A stretch of DNA of 64,000 nt from Flavobacterium ardleyense (GCF_033547075.1 NZ_CP137891.1:930001-994000); one strand, 5' to 3'. Shown: positions 1-10,670, numbered from the stretch's first letter. The notes: a model not told the origin generated them from the letters alone. Numbers and translations are program-made.

Positions 1-63
1 AATAGAGTAGTAGGTCGTGCGTTTATGAATTTCTATGAAGGAAAAGATGCTAGAGCATACTAG
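1..63 (+). CDS. 3' end of an upstream gene, product not identified
   Basis: The first frame is open from the window edge to a TAG at 61-63 and gives 20 residues ending in FYEGKDARAY. It is followed after about 140 bp by a good Rho-independent terminator in the same direction, which supports a real gene end. Twenty residues are too few for me to name a family. A purine-biosynthesis amidotransferase is a possible neighbour of sod in flavobacteria, but that is only a guess. Confidence 0.55.
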   Translation, partial: NRVVGRAFMNFYEGKDARAY

Positions 64-201
64 AGACCACTTTAATTGCCAAATGTCACTCTTAAACGAT
101 TATAATAGTAGTTTGTCTATTTTAATTGTTCTATCAATAGTGCTTTTCTATATTTGGTGAACCATAAAATTAGTAGGTTAAGTTTATGGTAGATTTGGGG
201 C

Positions 202-234
202 AAAAAGACGAAAGCAATTTCGTCTTTTTTTTTT
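202..234 (+). terminator. Rho-independent terminator of the upstream gene
   Basis: The arms AAAAAGACGAAA (202-213) and TTTCGTCTTTTT (218-229) pair around a 4-nt loop, and the T run continues to 234. Confidence 0.8.
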
Positions 235-244
235 GGCTTAAGCC

Positions 245-277
245 CAAAAAAAATACCGTAACAAGTAGCTACGGTAT
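245..277 (-). terminator. Rho-independent terminator of sod
   Basis: On the minus strand ATACCGTA (277-270) and TACGGTAT (260-253) form a stem with a 9-nt loop, followed by a run of eight T. It lies about 28 bp past the sod stop codon. Confidence 0.8.
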
Positions 278-304
278 TCTCTAGGGGTATTATATAACGC
301 TGGA

Positions 305-910
305 TTATTTTGCAGCAGCATATCTTTTAGAAACTTCGTCCCAATTTACTACATTAAAAAATGCTTGTATATAATCTGGCCTTCTGTTTTGATAGTGTAA
401 GTAGTAAGCATGCTCCCAAACATCCATTCCTAAGATTGGAGTTCCTTTGCAATCCATTCCTGGCATTAGAGGATTGTCTTGATTAGGAGTTCCGCAAACA
501 GAAAGTTTTCCTCCGTTAACGCATAGCCAAGCCCATCCGCTTCCAAATTGTGTCGCACCCGCTGCAGAAAATTTCTTTTTGAATTCTTCAAATGAGCCAA
601 ATTCTGAATCGATGGCTGATTTCAATTCTCCCGTTGGCTCTCCGCCACCATTTGGTGACATGATTTCCCAAAAAAGATTGTGATTATAAAAACCACCACC
701 ATTGTTGCGGACTGCTTTATTATTCATGTCTAAGTTGGAAAGGATATCCTCGATAGATTTTCCTTCTAGATCTGTACCTTCAATGGCCGCATTGAGGTTG
801 TTTGTATATGCTGCATGGTGCTTAGAGTGGTGGATTTCCATTGTTTTAGCATCAATATTCGGCTCTAGAGCATCGTATGCGTACGGTAATTGTGGTAATT
901 CAAATGCCAT
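305..910 (-). CDS. sodA: Superoxide dismutase (Fe/Mn family, Mn-type features)
   Basis: A 201-aa cytoplasmic enzyme that dismutates superoxide to oxygen and hydrogen peroxide. The four metal ligands are visible: H27 (in MEIHHSKHH), H77 (GGGFYNH), D163 and H167 (the DVWEHAYY signature). The second-shell glutamine appears to come from the C-terminal half (NQDNPLM, near Q144) while the region before H77 is glycine-rich; this is the MnSOD arrangement, so Mn or cambialistic use is inferred. Length is normal for the family. The gene stands alone between two terminators with a -7 element upstream. The family is certain, the metal is not. Confidence 0.95.
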   Translation of the reverse strand: MAFELPQLPYAYDALEPNIDAKTMEIHHSKHHAAYTNNLNAAIEGTDLEGKSIEDILSNLDMNNKAVRNNGGGFYNHNLFWEIMSPNGGGEPTGELKSAIDSEFGSFEEFKKKFSAAGATQFGSGWAWLCVNGGKLSVCGTPNQDNPLMPGMDCKGTPILGMDVWEHAYYLHYQNRRPDYIQAFFNVVNWDEVSKRYAAAK

Positions 911-945
911 AATATGTTTTTTTAATAGTTATAAAATATTTTATT

Positions 946-953
946 CAAATTTA
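946..953 (-). promoter_or_regulatory. Probable -7 element of the sod promoter
   Basis: The minus strand reads TAAATTTG, an exact TAnnTTTG match, 36 bp upstream of the sod ATG. I see no clear TTG at the usual -33 spacing. Confidence 0.5.
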
Positions 954-1118
954 AACATTTAACTTTGGAAAGAGAAGCTATAATAGTTATTGTTTTACCA
1001 AAATTGATGTTTTATATGCATTATTCTTGCAAATAATAGCTATATCAAATTATTCTATAGTCACTTCAGTTTTGGTGTTTTACCTTCTATCAAATTATCT
1101 TAAACCCATTATTGCATT

Positions 1119-4100
1119 ATGCAAAGACCTTCATTTTCAATATATGATGCTTCGGCTGGCTCTGGAAAGACGTACACATTAGTTAAAGAATATCTCAAAA
1201 TTCTTTTCTCATCTAATAAGAATGACGCTTACAAAAATATCCTTGCAATTACATTTACAAACAAAGCTGTTCACGAGATGAAGAGCAGAATTGTTAGCAG
1301 TCTTTCTGATTTGGCTAAAGAGGAGGTCGGGCCAAAGACAAGGTCTATAATGAATGACTTGATGTGTGATGTAGGTATGACGGAACAAGAAGTTCGCGAA
1401 AAAGCAAGAGCCATTATCAAGCATATTATTCATAATTATGCTGCCTTTGATATTTCGACTATTGATAAATTTACTCATAAAGTAATTCGAACTTTTGCGT
1501 TGGATCTTGACCTGCCTGTAAATTTTGAAGTTTCGCTAGACACAAGCGGCTTGCTTACCGAAGCGGTAGATGCATTGATTGCCCAAGCAGGAGAAGATCC
1601 GGAACTTACGAGATTGTTGGTCGATTTTACCATGGAAAAAACTGACGATGATAAAAGTTGGGATGTTTCTCAAGAAATTTTTAATACTGGGAGGCTTTTG
1701 TTAAATGAAACTGATCGGAAGGAGATTTTGAATTTTGATCATGTATCGCTCTCTGATTTTTCTATAATTAAAAAAAATCTTCAGTTAGAGGTTAAGGAAA
1801 TCAATGAGTATTGCTCAAAATCTGCCTCGACATTATTAAAGTTAATAGATGACAAAGGGATTGATAGAGCATCTTTTTCAGGTCAATTTTTTATAAAACA
1901 TTGTGGATATATTGAAACGGATACGTTAAAATCAACTCATAAAAGATTTTACGAGCCGATTGATATTAAAGTACTAAAAAATTCTAAAGATACTGATGCG
2001 ATCGAAAGTATCAAATCTGATTTGCTCGCTGGACTGTTAGATATTTATAAAAAATATCAAGAACGAGATTTTCTTAAAGCTTATCTCAAGAATATTATTC
2101 CCCTCTCACTATTGTCTACAATTAAAGTTGAATTAGACAAAGTTCAAAAAGAGCAGAATGTACTCTCAATAGCGGAATTTAATAAGTTAATTAACGACGA
2201 AATTCAGAATCAACCTGCACCATTTATTTACGAGAGAATGGGGGAGCGCTACAAGCATTTTTTTATTGATGAGTTTCAGGATACTTCCGAAATGCAGTGG
2301 CTCAACTTAATTCCGTTAATTGACAATGCTACTTCAAGCGAAGATTTGTCAGGAGAAAGAGGTTCATTAATGATTGTAGGCGATCCAAAACAATCAATTT
2401 ATCGTTTTCGCGGCGGAAAAGCGGAACAATTTATAAAATTAGTAAAGAAAGAAAATCCTTTTAGCAATCCTGAAGTTGAGGTTATTGCATTAGGAAAAAA
2501 TTATCGAAGTCACGAACAGGTAATAAACTTCAATAATGAGTTTTTTGCGTTTATGGCGAATCAATTTGAAAATCTCGAATACAAGGATTTGTACGAAAAC
2601 CATTCGGCACAAGCTTGCAATGACAAAAATGGAGGTTTTGTAGAAATTTCGTTTATTCCAGAAATAGAGGAGGAAGAAACTGATGAAGATACCACAACAA
2701 AAACCGATTTGTACCTTGTATTAGTTTTAGAAAAAATTGATTCTTGTAAAAATCAGGGTTTTGAATATAAAGATATTGTAATTCTTACCCGAAGACGCAA
2801 AGAAGGAATTTGGCTCGCAAATTTTCTAACTGAAAAAAGTATTCCGATTCTGTCTTCAGAAACTCTAATGATTGCTAATTCTAGTGAAGTTCAGCTTTTA
2901 ATTTTGGTTTTGCGATACCTTCAAAATAAAGATGATCGAGATTCCAAAGCGCGCATGCTTTATCATATTAGCGAAAGCTTCGAAACGAATTTAAAAAAAC
3001 ATGACTTTATAGCTGCAGGACTTTCAAGAGAGGACGAAAGTGAATTGCAGAAATGGCTGCTTGATTTTGGGATAAATCTTTCATTTGCTGACTTGCGTCA
3101 ACAATCGTTGTATGATATCGTTGAGATTCTTGTTTCAAAATTAATCCAGGGAAATGAAAGCAATGCCTATATCCAATATTTTCAAGATTTAGTGTTGGAA
3201 AAAGATATTATCAGACAAACTGGAATTTCAGATTTTTTGATTTATTGGGATACCAACAGCCATACTTTGAGTATTCCTTCGCCAGAAGGCAACAATGCGG
3301 TGCGAATAATGACTATTCATAAAGCCAAAGGTTTAGAGTTTCCTGTAGTAATTTATCCATTTGCCGAAGAGGATTTTAATAAACGACCAAAAGGAAAATT
3401 TTGGATTGATGCGGATGAGGAGATTTTTGGCGCTTCAAAGGTATTATTGGACGAAAATAAAGCTCTGATGGATATGGGCGATGTTGCGGCAGAAGTGTAC
3501 AATACAAAAATTCAGGAGCAAACATTAGACATTGTAAATGTGCTATATGTTGCTTTGACCAGAGCAGCGGAGCAATTGTATGTTATTTCGAACATGAACA
3601 AAAAGAGAGACGGAGCGATTTCTGAGACAAATCTTTCTGCCTATTTTGTCAACTATTTAGATAATATAGCTTTATTTAATCCCGAAGTGTATTCATATAG
3701 CTTTGGTAAACAAGAAAAAATATCGGAGCCAAGTCCAGAAACGGAGAGGAATAAAAGTATAAAACTTGTTCAATTTCCTTTGCAATCGTCGGCCATTAAG
3801 ATTGCCCAACGAGAAGCGCTTATGTGGGGAAGTCTACAGCAAGACGCAATAGAGTATGGAAATACCATCCATGAAATTCTCGCATTGATCAAGATTAAAG
3901 ATGATATGCCGCTCGCAATAGAAAAAAGTCTAGAAAGTGGTTTGATCACCATCGCTCAAAAAGCAACGGTGCAGCAAACCATCGAAGAAATTCTAGAAAA
4001 TCAAGAACTATTGGAATTCTTTAATGCAGAACATAAAATTCTTAATGAGCATGCGATTATTCAGAAAGAGGGGACCACGGTTAAGCCAGATAGAGTTGTT

Positions 4101-4271
4101 TTGAAAAGGGGAAAAGAAGCAATGATATTGGATTATAAAACTGGCGTTTTTCAAGAGAGTCACCGCAGACAAGTAGAACAATATGAACAAGCTTTAGAAA
4201 AGATGGGATACACCGTTTCTAAAAAAACCTTGCTATACATTGGAAAAGATCTAAAAGTCTTAGATTTGTAA
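1119..4271 (+). CDS. AddA/RecB-like UvrD-family helicase with C-terminal nuclease domain
   Basis: A 1050-aa double-strand-break end-processing helicase-nuclease, probably the AddA-type subunit acting with the AddB-like protein at 7076. Walker A is ASAGSGKT (residues 11-18) and motif II is DEFQD (384-388). GDPKQSIYRFRGG follows, then TIHKAKGLEFP and VLYVALTRA for the late helicase motifs. The C terminus has a RecB-type PD-(D/E)XK nuclease core: PDR with D991, then D1005-Y-K1007, and a downstream Gln-containing RRQVEQY. It is 38 bp upstream of kbl. Whether Chi-like regulation exists cannot be seen from the sequence. Confidence 0.88.
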   Translation: MQRPSFSIYDASAGSGKTYTLVKEYLKILFSSNKNDAYKNILAITFTNKAVHEMKSRIVSSLSDLAKEEVGPKTRSIMNDLMCDVGMTEQEVREKARAIIKHIIHNYAAFDISTIDKFTHKVIRTFALDLDLPVNFEVSLDTSGLLTEAVDALIAQAGEDPELTRLLVDFTMEKTDDDKSWDVSQEIFNTGRLLLNETDRKEILNFDHVSLSDFSIIKKNLQLEVKEINEYCSKSASTLLKLIDDKGIDRASFSGQFFIKHCGYIETDTLKSTHKRFYEPIDIKVLKNSKDTDAIESIKSDLLAGLLDIYKKYQERDFLKAYLKNIIPLSLLSTIKVELDKVQKEQNVLSIAEFNKLINDEIQNQPAPFIYERMGERYKHFFIDEFQDTSEMQWLNLIPLIDNATSSEDLSGERGSLMIVGDPKQSIYRFRGGKAEQFIKLVKKENPFSNPEVEVIALGKNYRSHEQVINFNNEFFAFMANQFENLEYKDLYENHSAQACNDKNGGFVEISFIPEIEEEETDEDTTTKTDLYLVLVLEKIDSCKNQGFEYKDIVILTRRRKEGIWLANFLTEKSIPILSSETLMIANSSEVQLLILVLRYLQNKDDRDSKARMLYHISESFETNLKKHDFIAAGLSREDESELQKWLLDFGINLSFADLRQQSLYDIVEILVSKLIQGNESNAYIQYFQDLVLEKDIIRQTGISDFLIYWDTNSHTLSIPSPEGNNAVRIMTIHKAKGLEFPVVIYPFAEEDFNKRPKGKFWIDADEEIFGASKVLLDENKALMDMGDVAAEVYNTKIQEQTLDIVNVLYVALTRAAEQLYVISNMNKKRDGAISETNLSAYFVNYLDNIALFNPEVYSYSFGKQEKISEPSPETERNKSIKLVQFPLQSSAIKIAQREALMWGSLQQDAIEYGNTIHEILALIKIKDDMPLAIEKSLESGLITIAQKATVQQTIEEILENQELLEFFNAEHKILNEHAIIQKEGTTVKPDRVVLKRGKEAMILDYKTGVFQESHRRQVEQYEQALEKMGYTVSKKTLLYIGKDLKVLDL

Positions 4272-4309
4272 GAGTTTTAAAAAGCATTAATTAATTTAAA
4301 ATAAATACT

Positions 4310-5515
4310 ATGTACGGAGATATTAAAAATCACCTCGAAAAAGAGTTGCAGACAATAAAGGATAATGGGATTTTTAAAAAGGAACGTGTTATTGTTTCGC
4401 CACAAGGACCAGAAATCACAATTTCGACCGGTGAGAAAGTGTTAAATTTTTGTGCTAACAATTACTTAGGGTTATCATCTCATCCAGAAGTGGTGCAAGC
4501 GGCAAAGGACACTTTGGATTCTCACGGATTTGGTATGTCTTCTGTTCGTTTCATTTGTGGAACTCAAGATATTCATAAAGATTTAGAGAAAGCAATAGCA
4601 GAATTTTATGGAACCGAAGATACTATTCTTTATGCGGCAGCATTTGATGCAAATGGAGGTGTTTTTGAACCTTTGTTTACAGAAGAAGATGCTATTATTT
4701 CAGATTCTTTAAACCATGCATCTATTATTGATGGTGTGCGATTGTGTAAAGCAAAAAGATTCCGTTACGCAAATAGCGACATGGAAGATTTAGAAAAGCA
4801 ATTAATTGCCGCTAATGAAGCTGGTGCACGTTTTAAAATAATCGTTACAGACGGAGTGTTTTCAATGGATGGACTAGTTGCGCCACTTGATAAAATCTGT
4901 GATTTAGCAGATAAGTATGATGCTTTGGTCATGGTTGACGAATGCCATGCGACTGGATTTATCGGTGCTACTGGAAAAGGTACTATGGAGGCGAAAGGAG
5001 TTATGGGCAGAGTAGACATAATAACAGGAACTTTAGGTAAAGCTCTTGGGGGTGCAATGGGAGGATATACTACTGCAAATAAGGAAGTAATTGAAATTCT
5101 TCGTCAAAAGTCGAGACCTTATTTGTTTTCAAATTCATTAGCTCCAGCCATCGTTGGCGCTTCTCTTAAAGTTTTTGAACTTCTAAAAAAAGATACAAAA
5201 CTTAGAGATCAGCTCGAATGGAACACAAATTACTTTAAAAAAGGAATGTTAGATGCAGGATTTGATATCATTGATGGCGATTCGGCAATCGTACCTGTGA
5301 TGCTTTATGATGCTCAATTGTCACAGACAATGGCGGATGCGCTACTTGAGAAAGGAATTTATGTAATTGGGTTCTTTTTTCCAGTTGTACCAAAAGACAT
5401 GGCTAGAATTCGAGTACAGTTGTCTGCCGCTCATACCAAAGAACATTTGGACAAGGCAATTCAGGCATTTATTGAGGTTGGACAGGATTTAAACATCATA
5501 AAAACAGCAAAGTAA
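4310..5515 (+). CDS. kbl: Glycine C-acetyltransferase (2-amino-3-ketobutyrate CoA ligase)
   Basis: A 401-aa PLP enzyme of the alpha-oxoamine synthase family that converts 2-amino-3-ketobutyrate plus CoA to glycine and acetyl-CoA in threonine breakdown. The sequence follows E. coli Kbl closely along its whole length, for example [10 protein letters not shown] (47-56), [14 protein letters not shown] (74-87) and [20 protein letters not shown]. The PLP lysine is K244 in [10 protein letters not shown]. No threonine dehydrogenase gene is adjacent. It sits between the AddA-like gene and the OmpA gene, so co-transcription with the former is likely by spacing only. Confidence 0.95.
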   Translation: MYGDIKNHLEKELQTIKDNGIFKKERVIVSPQGPEITISTGEKVLNFCANNYLGLSSHPEVVQAAKDTLDSHGFGMSSVRFICGTQDIHKDLEKAIAEFYGTEDTILYAAAFDANGGVFEPLFTEEDAIISDSLNHASIIDGVRLCKAKRFRYANSDMEDLEKQLIAANEAGARFKIIVTDGVFSMDGLVAPLDKICDLADKYDALVMVDECHATGFIGATGKGTMEAKGVMGRVDIITGTLGKALGGAMGGYTTANKEVIEILRQKSRPYLFSNSLAPAIVGASLKVFELLKKDTKLRDQLEWNTNYFKKGMLDAGFDIIDGDSAIVPVMLYDAQLSQTMADALLEKGIYVIGFFFPVVPKDMARIRVQLSAAHTKEHLDKAIQAFIEVGQDLNIIKTAK

Positions 5516-5547
5516 TCTAAAATTTATGTTATTTTTTAACATATGAC

Positions 5548-5578
5548 TTTGTTGTTATTATTTAAGACATTACTTTTG
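5548..5578 (+). promoter_or_regulatory. Promoter of the OmpA/TSP3 gene
   Basis: TTTG (5548-5551), a 19-bp spacer and TACTTTTG (5571-5578) match the Bacteroidetes -33/-7 pattern. A second perfect -7 element, TAACTTTG, lies at 5584-5591 without a well-placed -33, so there may be tandem start sites. The ATG is at 5614. Confidence 0.7.
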
Positions 5579-5613
5579 TCGCATAACTTTGTAACTAAAA
5601 AATAAAACCAAGT

Positions 5614-7011
5614 ATGAAACACTTAAACAAATTTGTTGCTGCTGCATTCATTTTTGCTGGTTTGAGCTCACAAGCTCAAGACGACAATAATAAATGGGCA
5701 ATAACATTCGGAGCGAATGCTGTCGACACTAGATTTAGTGCAGCATCAAGTATTGAAGATCAGTTTTCTCAGTATTTTAATGCAAAAGACAACTGGAATA
5801 TTCTTCCATCTGTAACTTACCTTAACGTATCTAGATACATTGGTAGTGGTTTCTCTTTTGGAGTAACTGGATCTGTAAATAAAATTGACAAGTTCGTTAA
5901 CGAACGTGTATCTCCTTCTTTGGACTACGAAGTAACAAATCCTGGTGATTTGAATTACTACGCAGTTGATGGAGTTATTAAATATAGCTTTATGGAGCTT
6001 ATTGGTTCAAAATGGTTTGATCCATCTATCCATGTTGGTGGTGGTCATACTTGGTTTGGCGATGCAGCACAAGGTACTGTAAATGGAGGTTTAGGTCTTG
6101 CTTTCTGGTTCACAGAAAATGTAGGAGTTTCTTTCCAATCTACATATAAACACGGATTTGAAGATGATAGAGCTAATTTCCCTAATCATATGCAGCACTT
6201 TGCTGGTCTTACTTTCAAATTTGGTGGTAAAGATACAGACGGAGACGGAATTTATGACAAAGATGATGCTTGTCCAGATGTTCCAGGTTTAAAAGAATTT
6301 AATGGTTGTCCTGACACTGATGGAGATGGAATCCAAGATTCAGAAGATGATTGTCCACTAGAAGCAGGTACTGTAGAAATGGGTGGATGTCCTGATACTG
6401 ACGGAGATGGTGTTCGTGATATTGACGATGCTTGTCCTGATGTTGCTGGATTGAAATCACTTCAAGGTTGTCCTGATGCTGATGGAGATGGAATTGCTGA
6501 CAAAGATGACAAATGTCCAACTGTTGCAGGTCCTAAAGAAAACGGTGGATGTCCATGGCCAGATACTGACGGAGATGGTGTACTTGACAAAGATGACAAA
6601 TGTCCAGAAGTTAAAGGTACTGTTGCAAACAACGGTTGTCCAGAAATGACTGAAGAAGCTGTAATGAAATTGAACGCTTACGCTAAAACTATCTTGTTTA
6701 ACAGTGGTAAAGCAACTTTCAAAGAAGCTACTATTCCAGTAATGAAAAATATTACTGCAATCCTTAAAGAATACCCAGAATCTAGATTTATGATTAATGG
6801 TCATACTGATAGCGATGGATCTAATGCGCTTAACCAAACGCTTTCTGAAAACAGAGCAGCAGCAGTTAAAAATTACTTAATTGAAAATGGAATCGATGCT
6901 AGCAGATTAAATTCTACTGGTTACGGTGAAACTAAACCAATTGATTCTAATAAAACTGCAAAAGGTAAAGCTAACAACAGACGTGTTGAGGTATTGCTAA
7001 TCAAAGAATAA
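5614..7011 (+). CDS. OmpA-family outer-membrane protein with thrombospondin type 3 repeats
   Basis: A 465-aa protein: a cleavable signal peptide (about 1-21, ending SSQAQ), an N-terminal region of about 185 residues probably forming a beta-barrel, calcium-binding TSP3 repeats (DTDGDGI.D..D.CP, about 207-345) and a C-terminal OmpA peptidoglycan-binding domain (about 350-465, with HTDSDGS and NRRVEV). The architecture is typical of abundant Bacteroidetes outer-membrane proteins linking membrane and cell wall. It has its own promoter and a strong terminator, and codon use looks biased as in highly expressed genes. Confidence 0.92.
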   Translation: MKHLNKFVAAAFIFAGLSSQAQDDNNKWAITFGANAVDTRFSAASSIEDQFSQYFNAKDNWNILPSVTYLNVSRYIGSGFSFGVTGSVNKIDKFVNERVSPSLDYEVTNPGDLNYYAVDGVIKYSFMELIGSKWFDPSIHVGGGHTWFGDAAQGTVNGGLGLAFWFTENVGVSFQSTYKHGFEDDRANFPNHMQHFAGLTFKFGGKDTDGDGIYDKDDACPDVPGLKEFNGCPDTDGDGIQDSEDDCPLEAGTVEMGGCPDTDGDGVRDIDDACPDVAGLKSLQGCPDADGDGIADKDDKCPTVAGPKENGGCPWPDTDGDGVLDKDDKCPEVKGTVANNGCPEMTEEAVMKLNAYAKTILFNSGKATFKEATIPVMKNITAILKEYPESRFMINGHTDSDGSNALNQTLSENRAAAVKNYLIENGIDASRLNSTGYGETKPIDSNKTAKGKANNRRVEVLLIKE

Positions 7012-7033
7012 TTCTCTTTGTAAATAATTATAG

Positions 7034-7064
7034 AAACGCCCCATTTATGGGGCGTTTTTTTTTT
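7034..7064 (+). terminator. Rho-independent terminator of the OmpA/TSP3 gene
   Basis: AACGCCCC and GGGGCGTT pair around a 6-nt loop (7035-7056) and are followed by a long T run. The next gene starts only 12 bp further on. Confidence 0.9.
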
Positions 7065-7075
7065 ATATTTATAAT

Positions 7076-9850
7076 ATGATATCCACTCCTTTTCTTGAGC
7101 AACTTGCTGCAAAATTATTAGTAGACAATTCTCAATATTTTGATAATCTTACAATAGTTCTTCCTAATAAAAGAGCTAGAGTTTTCTTAATTGAAGCTTT
7201 TAAAAAGCAGATAGACACAAATATTTTTGCTCCTAATATTATTAGTATTGAGGATTTTATTCAAGACATTGCTGGGATTAGATCTATTGATACTATCGAA
7301 ATTCTCTTTGAATTTTTTGAAGTTTATTCGAAAATCGTACCCATTGATAAAAAGGAAAGCTTTGAACAATTTGCAAATTGGGCAAAAATTATTCTTCAAG
7401 ATTTTAATGAAATCGATAGGTATTTGCTCGATCCAAATCATGTACTGTCATATCTTAAAGACATAGAAGATATCAAACATTGGTCAGTAGATGCCGATAA
7501 GCGCACGAAACTTATTGAGAGATACCTAAAGTTTTACAATCTTTTAATCGAATATTATCGAGGTTTATATTCGCATCTCAAGGAAAAAAAAGTAGGGTAC
7601 CAAGGACTTATTTATAGAGAAGCTGTCGCTAATATTCCTCAGTTTTTAGAATTATCTGATAAAGATGTGAATTACGTCTTCGCAGGCTTTAATGCACTAA
7701 ATGCTGCCGAAGAAGTTATAATTCAAAATTTGATCGCTGCAAATAGAGCAACGATCTTTTGGGATATTGATAAAGCTTTTGTTAACGACCGACAACACGA
7801 TGCTGGACTTTTTGTCCGCCGGTTCAAAGATTCGTGGACACACTATAAATCAAATCCTTTTGAATGGATTTTTGATGATTTTTCTCAAGAGAAGAATATC
7901 AAAGTTATAGGTACTTCCAAATCTATTGGTCAAGCCAAAATCGTCGGAAGTATTTTAGAAGATATAACAGCGCAAGATATAACCACGCTTAATAGAGTTG
8001 CCGTTGTTTTAGGTGACGAAAATCTTTTGCTACCAGTTTTACATGCATTACCTGCAAAAGTAGATAGGCTCAATATCACAATGGGATACTCTGGAAAGAA
8101 TAATCCAGTTCAGATATTGATATCAAAATTATTCAAAATGCACAGCAATGCGCTTTCGCGAAATGCCAAATCATACGTGTTCTACTACAAAGATGTCATT
8201 GACGTATTAACGCATCCACTAATTTCGGCTAATGCAGAAGCTGAAAGTCTGGTAAAAGATATTCGCCGTAACAACTTTACTTTTATAGCTCATCAGACAA
8301 TAATCTCTATTCACGGAGAGGGAAATGACCTTTTTAAAGTGCTGTTTTCAAAATGGGATAAGGGTGCTTTAGATGTTTTGGACAATCTTTCATCGCTATT
8401 GCTTTCGCTAAAAGAGACACTGGTCGCTGATACCAATCAAGAAAAGTTGACCAAAGCTTTTATCTATTCTATTTACAAAGTTCTAAATAAAATTAGCAAC
8501 TACTTTAGTGGTTACAGCAGTAGCAATACTATCGAAACTCTGACGTCTATTTATAAACAAGTTATTGATCTTGCCGAAGTTTCATTTGAAGGTGAACCAT
8601 TAGAAGGATTGCAGTTGATGGGTGTGCTTGAAACGCGCGTGTTGGATTTTGATACAGTTATTATAACTTCGATGAATGAAGGTAAATTTCCAGCGGGAAA
8701 AAGTCAAAATTCTTTTATACCGTACGATGTCAAGAGAGAATTAGGTCTGCCAACATTTAAAGAGAAAGATGCCATTTATACCTACCACTTCTATCATCTA
8801 TTGCAACGAGCAAAGAATGTTTATCTTATCTACAATACTGAAAGTGAAGGAATGGACGGCGGCGAAAAAAGTCGTTTTATCACGCAATTGCAGGTAGAAA
8901 AAAAGCCGTTGCATACGCTTAGTACTGAAATTTATAGTCCATATGTTCCAGAAGTAGCGGCCAAAGATTTTGTTATAGAAAAGACTGAAAGTGTAATGGA
9001 ACGTTTGGCAGAAATTGCAAGTAAGGGATTTTCTCCATCGGCTTTGACAAGTTATATTCGAAACCCTATGCAATTTTACTTTCAGAAAATTCTATCTATT
9101 CGAGATTTGGAAGATGTCGAAGAAAATATTGCATTAAACACTCTAGGGACAATCATTCATGAAACTCTAGCAAATCTCTACAATCCTTTAATTGGGAAAG
9201 TCCAAACTGAAGAAGATATTCAAATATGTATTTCTAAAATTGATGATGAAGTGGCAGCACAATTTCAAGAGATTTATAAAAAAGGGGAGATTAAAAAAGG
9301 TCGTAATCTTTTAGCTTTTGAGGTGGCAAAAAGGCATATTCTAAATTTTCTAAAGTTAGAGTTAAAAGCAGTAAATGACGGCGACTCAATTAAGATCTTA
9401 TTTTTGGAAAAACGATTTGAACGTGTATTAGAATCAGATTTATTGCCATGTCCAATAGTTATTGGAGGATCTGTGGACCGAATAGAACTGAGAAATGGAG
9501 TGGTTCGAATCATTGATTATAAAACCGGGAAAGTTCTCGGCACCAATTTAAGTCTCAAGAATTGGGATAATTTGGTTTTAGAAATTAAGAACGACAAAAT
9601 TATCCAAGTTTTAGCTTACGCTTTTACTTTTGAACCATTTCTGCAAGGTCGGACGATGGAAGCCGGCGTTATTTCTTTCAAAAACATGAAAAGCGGATTT
9701 TTGCCCTTTAAAATAAAGGAAGATAAGATAGAGACTCAGATTGTGACTTCAACAATTTTAGAAAAATACAAAGAACAACTTGTACATTTATTGCTAGAAA
9801 TTTTAAATAAAGATATTCCCTTTACCGAAAAAGAAGTTAAATCTTTTTAA
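7076..9850 (+). CDS. AddB-like PD-(D/E)XK nuclease-family protein
   Basis: A 924-aa protein, probably the partner of the AddA-like helicase at 1119. The N-terminal two thirds resemble a helicase fold without a recognisable Walker A; VLPNKRARVFLIEAF stands where a P-loop would be. The nuclease core is at the C terminus: D801 (GGSVDRIEL) and D814-Y-K816 (IIDYKTG). The cysteines that hold the Fe-S cluster of classical AddB are not seen around the nuclease domain. The ATG at 7076 follows the preceding terminator directly. The 3' end overlaps the convergent hydrolase gene by 14 bp. Confidence 0.85.
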   Translation: MISTPFLEQLAAKLLVDNSQYFDNLTIVLPNKRARVFLIEAFKKQIDTNIFAPNIISIEDFIQDIAGIRSIDTIEILFEFFEVYSKIVPIDKKESFEQFANWAKIILQDFNEIDRYLLDPNHVLSYLKDIEDIKHWSVDADKRTKLIERYLKFYNLLIEYYRGLYSHLKEKKVGYQGLIYREAVANIPQFLELSDKDVNYVFAGFNALNAAEEVIIQNLIAANRATIFWDIDKAFVNDRQHDAGLFVRRFKDSWTHYKSNPFEWIFDDFSQEKNIKVIGTSKSIGQAKIVGSILEDITAQDITTLNRVAVVLGDENLLLPVLHALPAKVDRLNITMGYSGKNNPVQILISKLFKMHSNALSRNAKSYVFYYKDVIDVLTHPLISANAEAESLVKDIRRNNFTFIAHQTIISIHGEGNDLFKVLFSKWDKGALDVLDNLSSLLLSLKETLVADTNQEKLTKAFIYSIYKVLNKISNYFSGYSSSNTIETLTSIYKQVIDLAEVSFEGEPLEGLQLMGVLETRVLDFDTVIITSMNEGKFPAGKSQNSFIPYDVKRELGLPTFKEKDAIYTYHFYHLLQRAKNVYLIYNTESEGMDGGEKSRFITQLQVEKKPLHTLSTEIYSPYVPEVAAKDFVIEKTESVMERLAEIASKGFSPSALTSYIRNPMQFYFQKILSIRDLEDVEENIALNTLGTIIHETLANLYNPLIGKVQTEEDIQICISKIDDEVAAQFQEIYKKGEIKKGRNLLAFEVAKRHILNFLKLELKAVNDGDSIKILFLEKRFERVLESDLLPCPIVIGGSVDRIELRNGVVRIIDYKTGKVLGTNLSLKNWDNLVLEIKNDKIIQVLAYAFTFEPFLQGRTMEAGVISFKNMKSGFLPFKIKEDKIETQIVTSTILEKYKEQLVHLLLEILNKDIPFTEKEVKSF

Positions 9851-10670
9851 AGTACTGGAGAAGTAGCTCGCATAATTCGTCGCGATTTTCTATTGGACTC
9901 ATATGTCCGTCAGGAAAGCTAAAGAGCGTGGCGCTTGTTCCTTCAACCTGAGCAGCAGTATCATTAAATTTGAGTACGGTGTCTTGAATACCTAAGATTA
10001 ATGAGATTGGATAAGGCGCGAAGTGCAAAAGAACCTCGCGGTCTTTCCTGATTTTCATACCTTCGAGAGTTGCAACAATTCCTTGCACAGATGTTTTTAG
10101 AGCTTGTTCTTTAACGTGTTCTATTTCTTTTTTAAGCTTCTGCCGATTATCTTCACTAAAAAGATTTGCAACCGCCATTCTAATAAAGCCTTCGTGGTTG
10201 TATTTCACTGCTTGTATCGCACGGTCGCGATTTAATTTTCGCTCATCTGTATCTGCCGAAGCCGTTGAGTTGACTAAAATCAGGGAGCGAACATTGTCTG
10301 GAAACAATTCGGCGAAAGCCAAACAAACGTAACCACCCATAGAATGTCCCAGCAATATAGATTTTCTAATTCGTAGATGTGACAAAACAGCCTGCACTAC
10401 TTTTGCATTTTCTTCCATAGAATGCACATAACCTAAACTCTCTGATTCGCCGTGACCCAGCAAATCAATCGTAACTATTCTGTATTTCTTTTCGTATTGA
10501 TTGACAAAATAATTCCACATTTTCTTATTTTCAAGAAATCCATGCAGGAAAACTACCGCAGTACCTTTGCCGGAATCTGTGTAGCTAATTCGGGTGTTTT
10601 TATATAAAATTGTTTCCAAAGAGATATTTTTACTATTAAAAAAGGTTTGAAAAGCGTCTAGATTATACAC
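9837..10670 (-). CDS. Alpha/beta-hydrolase, probable esterase or related
   Basis: A cytoplasmic alpha/beta-hydrolase fold enzyme of up to 277 aa with an intact triad: S110 in LLGHSMGG, D230 and H256 (DGHMSP). The oxyanion-hole strand is FLHGFLENKKMW (41-52). The substrate cannot be told. The longest reading starts with GTG at 10670, but that codon lies in the loop of the pepP terminator hairpin (10641-10683). A TTG at 10619 (residue 18), just before ETILYKNTRISY, is a more likely start by family alignment. The 3' end overlaps the AddB-like gene by 14 bp. Confidence 0.85.
   Translation of the reverse strand: MYNLDAFQTFFNSKNISLETILYKNTRISYTDSGKGTAVVFLHGFLENKKMWNYFVNQYEKKYRIVTIDLLGHGESESLGYVHSMEENAKVVQAVLSHLRIRKSILLGHSMGGYVCLAFAELFPDNVRSLILVNSTASADTDERKLNRDRAIQAVKYNHEGFIRMAVANLFSEDNRQKLKKEIEHVKEQALKTSVQGIVATLEGMKIRKDREVLLHFAPYPISLILGIQDTVLKFNDTAAQVEGTSATLFSFPDGHMSPIENRDELCELLLQYFKKI

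Noticed and set aside
1021..1118. Promoter for the AddA-like gene
   Set aside because: TTTGGTGTTTTACC and similar words are present, but no exact TAnnTTTG at proper distance could be identified.
6299..6837. Minus-strand frames inside the OmpA/TSP3 gene
   Set aside because: They are mirror images of the Asp-rich TSP3 repeats and have no independent support.
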